The notes under the pieces: generated by a model | Told to the model about the DNA's origin: nothing | Databases searched by the model: none | The model's input: only the letters and a program-made list of their open reading frames with translations | In this document: in pieces, positions 36,410 through 46,731 of the stretch | Position numbering within the stretch: position 1 is the stretch's first letter | Layout of the letters: every line of letters begins with the position of its first letter | Program-made: the position numbers and the translations under genes | DNA from: Datisca glomerata | Taxonomy: Eukaryota; Streptophyta; Magnoliopsida; Cucurbitales; Datiscaceae | DNA length: 64,000 bases | NCBI GenBank assembly: GCA_003255025.1 | Contig: QANY01004715.1 | Span: forward strand, 848,501 to 912,500 | Reading direction: 5' to 3'

Positions 36410-37980
36410 ACCGTTGGGATGAGATTAATTAATCAATGAGATTATAAGAGTCAAATTATTGTATTTTGAGAGATTAGAGAAACTATTAAGAGAGTGATTT
36501 CACGTGAATGTTTGTGTGGGTCTAACAAACATTCACGTTGAGTTCCACTTTCTCATGCTTCATAGGTTAAAAGATTATATTAAAAATCTTTTGTGGCCAC
36601 ATTAAAATTAATCCTAGTTTATAGCCCAACTCCCAATTAACTCAGACCCTAAACTCGTTGAGAAGAGACTTATTTAGTAATTTTTAGAGGTGCTACACTC
36701 AGGATAATTTTTTCATGTTTAACAAGACTGTGGATTTTGAGTTCACAAATTTTTAACTTTGTTATGTTGAAGAATACCTATTTTAGTCGGGGAGTACTAA
36801 AAATGAAAAGAGAGACTGGACGTGGAAGCCATATATAGTGAGACTAGGTTGCCGACCCAATATAGATTGGTTCGGCGGTCAACCATAACTGTTAGTTTTA
36901 CTCAACTACATGTCTCTCTCAAAAAGGACCCTACTAAGTGAGCAACCCCTACTATGACAATGATAAAAGGAGTTATATAAAGCTATATATTATGCTAAGT
37001 TTTTGTTTAAATTTAAATTAACAAGCTACCAAAATGGCCTATAATTATAGGACCATATCCCTGTTTATTAGGGACAATTTAATCTAATTAATAGTGATGA
37101 AATATAGATATATTTAATTCTTTCCCATAAAGTTTCTCCCTAAGTTTAATCAATTGGACTCTAAAGGATGTTTTTGTTTGTGATTGGGTTAAATAAAAAA
37201 CTAAAACATACTAATTTTGTTTGACCAAATGATAGGGCGGACCATATTTTATTGTCAACCTGATGTTCTTCATAATTTTTATTTTATTTTTCTAACAAAC
37301 TTTTATTCTTTGCAATGAAATTAAATCGATGAGGAATAGTGTGAAAGAATTCAAAATGATATTATGCATAGTTATTTTAAATGATTCAATTTTTCTGATC
37401 ATTTATTGAGGGCTAACTAAACTTAGTCGTGTTAATATTTCTTACAGTATACATGAACTTCAATCTCGATATAAGTAAATGGGATATATCGTTACAAATG
37501 AGATATCGTCCATGACTTAAAATAATTTTTTTTTATGGGCTTGTTGAGTAGCATTTCTACATACACATCCTTTATAGGAAAAAAGAAAGAATTTTGTACA
37601 AATATAAAATTATAGACTAACATAAAAATGTGATGGCCTATAACACGTTTAATACAAAATTTACAAGTGCGAACGAACGAGTTGCCAATTTGAAACCTAA
37701 TAAATAATCCTATTTGACAAGTACAATTCCCATTTGATTGAATTCCTAAAACACCCTTTAAGATCATTGAAAATGGCCAATCAATAGAGACAAATGTAGT
37801 CTATTCATTGGTTGGATCTATAAAACCTTCTTCAACATGTGAGACACAAAGATGCTTCGTCAAAAATTCACTAATATCCAGTACTCTCTCACACAAATTT
37901 AAACAATATAATAATAATCACAGTAAAATCAATTAATTAAACTAATTATAAACATTGATTTTACACACACTTAGTCCCCC
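36410..37980. other. Intergenic DNA upstream of the LBD gene
   Basis: No coding exon seen. It contains a hairpin with a 14-bp perfect stem at 36502-36538. The 400 bp nearest the gene (about 37600-38000) probably contain promoter sequence, but apart from the TATA motif no element is convincing. Confidence 0.5.
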
Positions 37981-37995
37981 CACGTTCGCATCTAT

Positions 37996-38003
37996 TATAA
38001 ATA
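37996..38003 (+). promoter_or_regulatory. Putative TATA box of the LBD gene
   Basis: TATAAATA lies 107 bp upstream of the ATG. That would place transcription start around 38030 and give an 80-bp leader rich in pyrimidines, typical of plant genes. Inferred from position and motif only. Confidence 0.5.
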
Positions 38004-38110
38004 TTAGACACTCCCACCCGCATCCTCTCAAGCCCAAAGCTTGTGTTATTGTTGATTAAATTCTTAACTGTTAGTTCTGTATTTCCCTATCCTTTTTTTT
38101 CACAAACACC

Positions 38111-39023
38111 ATGGTTGGGAATTCACCATGTGCTTCTTGCAAGCTTCTGAGACGCAGATGTGCCAAAGAATGCATCTTTGCCCCTTATTTTCCCTCTGAT
38201 GACCCTCACAAGTTTGCCATTGTTCATAAGGTCTTTGGTGCCAGCAATGTCAGCAAAATGTTGCAGGTTTCATTTTCTTCTATTCTTCCGTCCTCCTTTT
38301 CAACTCTCACCCTCTTTTTTCTTGTTGCGAATGCCTAGCTAGAAATGGTAAAATATTAAAATGGAACGTAATGTTCGAGTATTCATGTCCTTTTCCCACT
38401 TTTGTTTTCTTGTGGGGAATGAGAAATTTTCGAGGATCAAAACTCAGATCATATGTAGGCAAAATCTTGCCATCTCTTCCCAGTTTTAGTTCATTAATAA
38501 TGTCTTAAGTAAGAAAAATCATAATTTTCGATGATTTTCATTATTGCGTTACATTTTTTTTTTCTGTGGACTTAATTGAGTTTTTTAAAACGTGATTGGT
38601 AAATTTGATGATGACATTGACATGGTATATACATGAGTGCAGGAGCTACCAATTCAACAGAGAGCAGACGCAGTGAGCAGTTTAGTATACGAGGCGAATG
38701 CAAGAGTAAGAGACCCTGTGTATGGTTGTGTAGGAGCAATATCATACTTGCAAAACCAGGTTTCACAGCTACAAATGCAGCTAGCTGTGGCTCAAGCAGA
38801 GATATTGTGTATTCAAATGCAGCAAGAGCCTATGACCACTGCCATGTTGCCTAGTTCTGATCATCCACAGATTGACTGCACAGATGAGAAGTCTTATTTC
38901 CTCCAAAACAACCACTACCTGCCTCAGTACCTCAATTTTGCCTCTTCTAATTCTACCAATGTTATCCATCATCATGACTCTCTTAAAAGAGAGACCATCT
39001 TTGGTCATGACATGGTTTCTTAA
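38111..39023 (+). CDS. LBD12: LOB-domain transcription factor, LBD12/ASL5-like (two exons, complete)
   Basis: Exon 1 is 38111-38266 (52 codons) and exon 2 is 38643-39023; the 376-bp intron has GT..AG ends and phase 0, giving 178 residues. The ATG sits in a good context (accATGg). The LOB domain is complete: zinc-finger-like C7-x2-C10-x6-C17-x3-C21; the GAS block (FAIVHKVFGASNVSKMLQ, residues 35-52); and after the intron a leucine-zipper-like coiled coil (RDPVYGCVGAISYLQNQVSQ, then LQMQLAVAQAEI). The intron falls right after the GAS block, the usual position in class I LBD genes. Family members are plant-specific nuclear DNA-binding factors that set organ boundaries and lateral organ development. 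From memory the second half matches Arabidopsis LBD12/ASL5 best; AS2, LBD3 and LBD4 are close alternatives. The C-terminus (about residues 105-178) is divergent, as in the family. Confidence 0.93.
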
Positions 39024-40315
39024 TTAATCATGAATATTAATTATAATTGTCTCTTCAGGCTGCTTAGCTTTAATTCCCTCTAGCTCTCTCTTTCTTTCTT
39101 TTTTCCTTTGTATTTTGTGTTATTAAAGATGTTTTAATAGTTTTTTGTATGTTTTATATATTTTACGAGGTTAGAGATATCATGACTCAAACTTACAATC
39201 TCATTGTGTAGGTGGGACTTAACTATTATGTTGAGATTCATATTGTCATAGATGTTTTAATAGTGTCATGCCTTACAGTTTTCAACTGAACACTTCAATT
39301 TAAGTTTTAGAATGAAAACTCAGCGGATACTATTTTTTTTGGTATGATACTAATCCTTTTCTCAATGATAATTAAGAATTGAAGAATGTGGCTTGTGGAG
39401 ATTTCAGTAATTCTCAGATAGAATTCGGAATTGCCCTCCTAGACCAACTTTCACTCACGATGACGTGTTGTCTTTTTAGTTGAAGTTACATCTCTTCTTT
39501 TGTGTGTATGAGAGAGAGATTAATCAGATTATTATAAATGAGGAGAGAGCTAGAAAGAGAATAAAACAAGGGTTAATTATATGTTGATGGGGTCAACTTA
39601 GGTAACATGTGAAGTTGAAGTAAAATTATCCGATTTTTCTAGGTGACTTGGTTTTATTTATAATGTTCAAACGTGAAGGAGACGTCGGTGGACCTCTTAA
39701 TTAAACAATCAAAACATATAAATGTTTGTGATTTTTTTGGAGTAATGGAAATTTTGTGGAGATCAAATCTCCAACCATATAGATAAAGTTTTTTATGACT
39801 AATTGAGCTGTCGGTTGTCATCATATGTAAATTTTTGTAGTTAATTATCTTAGTAATTATGAATTAATGATGGTTAAGATGAATAAGAATTACTTATGAA
39901 GGTTTGGTTATATATATGCTGAGGCGATGCTACCTTCTTTGTGGAGGCAATTGCCCCCATTTCCTTTTATATTTTTTTAATGTTATATGTAATAATATAT
40001 ATATAACATATGTATGTAAAACTATCAAATTATCTATTATTTGCTCCCTTTCATTTGTAAAATCACAATTATCTATTATTAGCCTTTAAATGTGTAAAAT
40101 AATCAAGTTATATAAAATATTTATTTATTTATCAGTATGTCAATTATGATTATATATGGATACAATGTTTTTGTCTATCTTTCACTTACGAACTAATCAA
40201 AATTAAAGATTTTGTTTAGTAATCTTGTACACGTCTTACCAATCAAATCCTTCTTCAAGTTGTTCACGTGGAGAGAGAAGGGTTAAGGACGAAAGTGCTA
40301 AATCATGAAGATTAT
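39024..40315. other. Intergenic DNA downstream of the LBD gene
   Basis: Contains the LBD 3' untranslated region (a TC-rich stretch at 39080-39115, then attaaag near 39121 as a weak polyadenylation-like signal). No further gene was recognised. Confidence 0.5.
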
Positions 40316-40762
40316 TGTTGGACGTGAATGAATTGAGATCACTTGTGATAAATCTCAGAAAAATTAATTCACACAAAATACTTTCAAACAAAAGCTTACA
40401 ATATATAAGAGAAAACTGACAAATACTATTTGTCTTTCTCAAACTCTTTCTATGATTCAGAGGAGTTGTTTCCACTCCACTACTATTTCCTTACTCAACA
40501 TCCATCTATTTATAGTAGATGATTGAGAGACAAATTGTAATATAATTCAAATTTTTACACACACCTCATATGACCACCTTTAAAAATAAAATGCCGTAAA
40601 GTCTTTAATAACTCTAAAATTTTAACTCTTTACTTCTTCATTTCACATTTCAAAGTCTACTTGTTTTCAATAAAGTAGAAATAAAGAAAGAACAATATAG
40701 TCTTAATCTTAATTGAACCTTATACTACATGTTTTTTTTTCTAAATCCATCTTCTGCTAACA
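40316..40762 (-). mobile_element. Probable copia solo LTR (about 447 bp)
   Basis: In window orientation it starts TGTTGGACGTG and ends GCTAACA, so on the minus strand it runs TGTTAGC...CCAACA. The flanks are attat (40311-40315) and ataat (40763-40767), a 4/5 match. A minus-strand TATA box (TATAAATA, 40507-40514) sits about 250 bp from the start, as in a U3 promoter. No primer-binding site or coding sequence lies beside it. If it is an LTR, its promoter points toward the LBD gene 3' end. Confidence 0.5.
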
Positions 40763-41091
40763 ATAATATATCGAATCAAAATACTATTTTGTTTATCGTA
40801 AAAAGAAAAATAATTGAAGGAAAAAGGACATCAACTGCCATAAAAAGATTCTTTTTTTTTAATTTAGCTTTGTTTAATGTGGAAGCATTTCCTAAGTCAA
40901 ACATGGAAGGCTTTTAAATAATTTTTCTTTTGTTTTCATCAAAACCCACACCTTCTTTTGCTGCTAATTTCCTAGCTCTATGGTTATCTTGAGAACCACA
41001 TAATTTTTACTTTTTTAATTGTTTGTTCTCCTATTCTTTTGATTTGTCAAAATTGTATGTCGATCATATATAACTTCTTAGTGAGATTGCG
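40763..41091. other. Short AT-rich intergenic stretch
   Basis: No feature recognised apart from poly-T runs. Confidence 0.5.
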
Positions 41092-41861
41092 TGTAACGCC
41101 CGATCTCCGAGGGTTAAAAATACGTGTAATTTTATAATTTTGAAATCTCCAATTCGAAACAAACCCTAATTTTCAGAAAATTTTCAAATTAAAAATTACT
41201 AATTTACCCATGATGGAAAATCCTTGACCTTAAATAGCGGAAGTATTAAACTTATCATGATCAAAATCTTAATCATAAAATAGTGGAAGCGATAAAGTGT
41301 CTTAAATGCATAATTAATAAAACCTCGAAAATCTGAATTAAATTCTGAAATAAAGTCAAAACTTGAAATTCATAATTCATGAAACTTCACTCATCGTAAT
41401 TCGTAAAAAATTATAACGTAAAATAAACTACTTGAATAATCAAGTTTAACAGAAAAATATTTTTCAAATTTTTAAATCAAATCATAAACTGAACACATGA
41501 ATTTCTCTGATCTAACAGATTATTGCAGTCTCTCACTCATGCTACTCGCCATTACCACATGCATCATAAATAACTATGGAGGAATGGGTATTTTAAAATA
41601 CTCAGTAAGCAAACTCACATAATAACATGCATCCACATGTCATAAATGCAATCATGACATAACATAACTGAACTTGACATATAACATAAATGAAATAAAG
41701 TAACGTACTTGATCATGACATGGCTTAATATAGCATGCAGATAACACGTGTCTCAAACAGAATCATTTAGCAATATTAATCATATCTTGGCTTCTCATAT
41801 CCTCTAGTTAACAACCTAATCAGAACTGATCACACGTTAACGAAAACACATCATGACGAAT

Positions 41862-42075
41862 TGGGCGACGAAACAGATGACACACATCAGACGACGAAAC
41901 AGATGACACTTATTGGGCGACAGAACAGATGACACTCATAGGTGACAAAAATGTGAACAGATGGCACCTCATGGGTGACTGAAATCATTTACAGATGACA
42001 CCCAATGAATGACCAAAACATGAAAAGATGACATCCTATGTGTGACGAAAGCGTGAACAGATGACACCCCATTCG
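41862..42075. repeat. Degenerate tandem array with ACAGATGACAC core (7 copies)
   Basis: The core acagatgacac recurs seven times at spacings of roughly 25-40 bp, each followed by a variable ca(t/a)-rich segment and a gacgaa/gtgac motif. The irregular spacing shows an old, diverged array. Confidence 0.75.
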
Positions 42076-42494
42076 TTTAACAGAACATAACGTGAACAAT
42101 CCTGTTTTCTTGTTAACTAAAGTTTATGCTTAAGTTCATATTTTGCTTAATTACCACTTGAGTGAATTAACCTCATAACTTGCATAATCCAACATATGAG
42201 AATAATTAATCATATAATGCATACTGATACATATAACACAATCAAACATGATAACATACTAAACGTAAAATCAGTCATACTCAGACATTTATCTCATGAT
42301 AATCACATTAATAACTGAATAGTAATCAATTACCATATTGTTAACCAAATATAATCATTATTGAAAAATGTTTAAACAGATAATAAATACATGATACGAT
42401 TATAATATCAAAATCATATCGGTATATAAGTCAATTTACACAAACATATATATGAACGTAACATGCTGATAGACAATTAAAGCTGATGAGAATA

Positions 42495-42997
42495 ACACAT
42501 ATTACATTTATCACACGTGAGTCACATTACAATGTAAATTCACTTACACAAGCATATATACTTTTATCACACATGGGTCACATTACAATATAAATTCACT
42601 TACACAAACCATATACATTTATAACAACGGGAGTCACACCATTATATAAGTCCACTTACACAGGGCATATACATTTATAACAACGGGAGTCACACCATTA
42701 TGTAAGCCCACTTACACAAAGCATATACATTTATAACAACGGAAATCACACCATTATATAAGCCTACTTACACAAAGCATATACATTTATAACAACGGGA
42801 GTCACACCATTATGTAAGCCCACTTACACAAAGCATATACATTTATAACAACAGGAGTCACACCATTATGTAAGCCCACTTACTCAAAGCATATACATTT
42901 ATATCAACGGGAGTCACACCATTATATAAGCCCACTTACTCAAAGCATATACATTTATAACAACGGGAGTCACACCATTATATAAGCCCACTTACTT
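42495..42997. repeat. 56-bp tandem array (about 9 copies)
   Basis: A unit containing catatacatttataacaac followed by gggagtcacaccattat and aagcccacttac. The first two copies are diverged and the last seven nearly identical, suggesting recent expansion toward the right end. Confidence 0.9.
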
Positions 42998-43369
42998 GAA
43001 GCGGAAGAATGAATTAAACAATTAATGACTTGAAATCCAAAAAAAATAAAATCACTAAATTATTTTGAAATAAAACAATATAAACACATTTTTAATATCA
43101 TAAAATAGAAAATATAGATTTAATTAAAACAGTGCAAAATGGTCAGAACGAGGTTGGAAAATAATATATCAGGTCCAGAGTCAAAAGATAAAGCTTCGGG
43201 TCAAATGGTTCAGACCGGGCTGGTTCGGACCAGTCTGGTTTGATTTTATCTGATGGACCAGTTCAGACCGATCCGAGTAAATTGGACCAGTTCGGTTCAA
43301 GATGAACCGGTTCAGGACAGAGCAACTGGATGCAAGACCCAGTTGCAGAACAGAAAGCATGAGAAAACA

Positions 43370-43850
43370 TGGGGAAAGAGAGAGACAGAGAGAGAGAGAG
43401 AAATGAGAAGGAGAGAGAAACAAAGAGGGGAAGAGAAACAGTGAAGGAATCTGAGAGGGGAAGAGAGAGAGGGATGTAGAGAGAAGCAGAGAAAGACAGA
43501 GATAGAGAGAGAAACAGAGGGCGAGAGAAAGGGAAACAGAGGGAGAGAGAAAAGACAGAGAAAGACGAGAAGAAGAAATAACTTAGGATAGAGAAACAGA
43601 AGGAGAAAAAGGGAAGGGGTAAGACTGAGAGAGAGCAGCCATTAAGAAAGCAAATTAGAGAATAGATGGAAAATGAAATAGAGGGGGAAGAAACAGAGAT
43701 GAAGATGAAAGAGAGAGAGACCAAAAGAATAGAGACAAAAACAGAGAGGGAGGGAGACGAAGCAAGGACGAGAGAGAGAGATAGAGACAAAAACAGAGAA
43801 AGAAAGAGATTAAAGAAAGAAATCAAGAAAGAAAGAAAAGAAGATTGCCC
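43370..43850. repeat. Long GA-rich (polypurine) tract
   Basis: Almost 500 bp of GA/GAGA/AGAAA repeats on the plus strand. The complementary CT strand yields a 187-codon Ser/Leu/Phe-rich frame (43263-43826), which I regard as an artefact. Confidence 0.9.
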
Positions 43851-43959
43851 AAATTCAATTTAAGATAGACCAACGAAGGAGAAGAATTGCTGGCTTCCAG
43901 GTCGCTGCGCGGGGTGAGAGACTGCAAGGGGGAGAGCTGGGAGAGAAGAAGAAGTTTTG

Positions 43960-43961
<2 letters not shown>

Positions 43962-44001
<40 letters not shown>
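43962..44001. repeat. (TA)n microsatellite
   Basis: About 20 TA repeats directly after the GA-rich tract. Confidence 0.95.
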
Positions 44002-44007
<6 letters not shown>

Positions 44008-44503
44008 GTTAAAGGTTGGTTTAAGGTGTATGTGCATATAGTGTGAGTGGGTTACAATTGAGGGGTGAGATTGCTTAATCAAGGATGAAATAGGGTTAGG
44101 GTATATGGATATGTACGGTGTGAGTGAGTTAAAGTTTTATAATATAAAATAAAACTCTTTTAAAATTGAAAAGTTGAATTTTAAACTAAACCATATAAAA
44201 TTAAAATTATTTTACCAAAATTAAAAATAATCACTTTTTAAAATCAAATTTTAAATTCACTTTATCTTTTAAAATCAATTTTACAAAAATACCCATTTAC
44301 GAAGCGTCGGGATATTACATCGCGCCACTTTTTACTTCTAGATTGTAACTCAAGTATGTTTTTCTTTTCAAAACCAAAGCTCCATTAACGATTTCTTTTG
44401 TCAAAATGGAAGCAGATTACAATTACAAATTAATTAGAATGAATTTGTAGCATTTTAACAAAGGGGAAAAAGAGATGATCGAACTCATGCCCACACTATC
44501 TAA

Positions 44504-46728
44504 CACTACAAGAAAAATGATCATTCGCGATGGTTAAACGACGACGGTTAGATAAACCACCACAATAGGTTGAGCAGGAAAAATATGGTGATGGTTTTGT
44601 AAACTGTTGGAATAGAAACAAAAATGGCGACATTTCTCTTTAACCGTCGCTACAAGTTTACCAATAGCGACGGTTTGCTTGAACCGTCATAACGTTCACT
44701 ATTGCGACGGTTTGGTTGAACCATCGTAATTGTGTGCCACAGAACTCATTAAATGACATCGTTTAATCTTTCTCAATTCTCCTTAATTTTTTGGTTCCGT
44801 TGAACGCAGATCTCCCCCCTCTTCAATCTCTCTCTCACGCATCTTCCAGCATTCTCTCTCTCACGCAGGTATTCCACTTCCAGTTGTCTCTCACTCTCTC
44901 TCCCTCTCTCTGTCATAAGAAGGTATTTATTTTCGAGCAGTCTCTCTCTCACATTGTGTCTCTCTTGCAGCCCACGGGTCTATCTTGCGCAGATTTGATC
45001 TCCTCTTACAAGCAGTCTCTTCTCACAACAAATATGAGCCCCTCTCACCTAGGATTTCTCTCACACAGATCCGATCCCCTCTTCGGTGAGAATCTCTTTT
45101 GGGTTTGTGTAATGGATTAAAAGAGTGAAGATGGGGATGGTTGTGGTGGTCTAGGGTTTGAAGATGTTGCATGCTCTCTGTCGCCGTGTATCACTTAGGT
45201 AGGATTTTCGATTCTTCATTCTTTGATTTTAAATGACAGATAGGTAGGATTTTCGATTCTTCATTTTTGATTTCAAATGACAGATAGGTAGGATTTTTTT
45301 ATTCTTCATTCTTTGATTTTAAATGACAGATAGGTAGGATTTTTTATTCTTCATTCTTTGTTGCATGCTCTCCATTGCTGTGATTTCACATGACAGATAG
45401 GTTGATTTTCTGTTTTGCTTCAGCTGCATCTTCTCCATGTCGGAACTTGACAAATTTTCTTCTTTGGTTCATTTTGTATTTGTTTTATGACGTAAATTAG
45501 AATCTGCAGTTTGATGCTTAACCTGTAGGAGATAGGAACTTTGTGTCCCAAATTATATGCTTTATAGTTCAATTTCTCTTTTTTTTTCTTAATACAATTC
45601 AATTTTAGATACAACTACAACTTTTAGCTTTCACTTTATCCTTTTGAGAATATATGTAAGAAGTGAGCTAGATTAAATTAGTTATCTGATGAGGTTGGGT
45701 TGGATTTTAACATGTCTTTGTGAAATATTTGTGTTTAATTTGTATAGCTATGATTCAAAGCTGAAAATAAGTAAATTTTCAACATTACTAGTCCCCAAAT
45801 AGGTGCTATCTAGCATGTGGTTGATCCAAAAGGTGTTTATTTGATTGCAAAGGCATATGTGCAATATGTTTTTAAAGTTTTATTCTAATTCCTAGAAGCC
45901 GTTGAATTTCTGACTTTCTCATGATAAAAAATGTTGTATAATTGTATGATTACTTGCATTTTATGTTATTTTCTTATAAGCATAGTTAGTACTTTGAATG
46001 TCTTGCAAGTGCTTCTTAATCCTGTTAAAAAAATATGCAGAATTTCTTTCATGTTACCTTTTGCAGGTGGAGAAGACTTGGTGTTATATTTTCTATGGTT
46101 TTGTGGGGAACTTATAGTTCCTCCTTTCTGTTTCAATTTGTAACTTCTACATTTTACTTCTAAGATTTTGTTTCTTATTAGGAAAGAAAAGGTAAAACAT
46201 AATGTTATTGTGAGAGGCATAAAACTTGCTTTACCTTATTTTTGTAACTCCAGAGGTGTATTGTCTTTGAATATTTTATTCTTTTAATTGGTTTAAGGGA
46301 TAACATTAAGAATCTCAAGCTACATAAAAATAGTCGGAGAGAAGTTCGTGGCAGCCAAATACTCAACCGGACAGAGTATGAAGTTGTTGGTGGAAGCCTA
46401 GATAAGATAAGCTTCTAAGTAATATATATATTTTTTAAACATTAGGTAGTCTATTACGACAAGTTTGTAACCATTGTCATAGGTGCTCTACGATGACGAT
46501 TTTGTAACCGTCGGGATAGGCGTCTACTATGAAGGTTTTACAACCGTCGTGATAGGTAGTCTATGAGGATGTTTTCTTAACAGTCTCCCTAGGTTGTCTG
46601 CGGTGACGGTACTCTGACGGTTGCAAAAACCGTCGCAACAATTTTTTCAACGGCGACAATCTCGACAGTTTGAGAGTCGTCGCGATAGACCACAAAAAGC
46701 ATCGTCGTAGAGCTATTTTTTTGTAGTG
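44504..46728. mobile_element. Non-autonomous CACTA (En/Spm) element, 2225 bp
   Basis: Left end CACTACAAGAAAAATG; right end, on the complementary strand, CACTACAAAAAAATAG. The 3-bp target duplication TAA is perfect (44501-44503 and 46729-46731). Both subtermini (44525-44735 and 46445-46715) are dense with GACGGTT/AACCGTC motifs, the usual transposase-binding arrangement of CACTA elements. The interior has TC-rich DNA (44790-45080), a 4-copy 45-bp repeat and AT-rich filler, but no transposase. A 109-codon frame at 44791-45120 is low-complexity Ser/Leu. Confidence 0.93.
45196..45362. repeat. 45-bp tandem repeat inside the CACTA element (4 copies)
   Basis: Units begin taggtaggatttt at 45196, 45241, 45285 and 45331, each followed by attcttcatt and aaatgacaga. 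The third and fourth units share small changes, showing stepwise duplication. Confidence 0.9.
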
Positions 46729-46731
46729 TAA

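Larger units (their letters stand above)
41092..44319. mobile_element. 3.2-kb TGTAA...TTACA unit rich in satellite-like arrays, probably a solo LTR
   Basis: Starts TGTAACGCCCGATCTCC and ends GTCGGGATATTACA, giving inverted ends TGTAACGCCCGA / TGTAATATCCCGA. The flanks are ttgcg (41087-41091) and tcgcg (44320-44324), a 4/5 match. Starts of the type TGTAACxCCC are common among LTRs of plant gypsy chromoviruses, so a solo LTR is the simplest reading. Inside are a 7-copy ACAGATGACAC array, a 56-bp array of 9 units, a GGACCAGTTCGG-type region, about 500 bp of GA-rich DNA and a TA microsatellite. No gag or pol coding is present. Confidence 0.55.

Noticed and set aside
43263..43826. 187-codon minus-strand frame, longest besides the ENGase exon
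   Set aside because: It is the complement of a GA-rich simple-sequence tract; the translation is only Ser/Leu/Phe runs.
44791..45120. 109-codon frame in the CACTA element as a possible captured gene
   Set aside because: It is TC-rich, low-complexity Ser/Leu sequence with no domain; no splice structure supports it.
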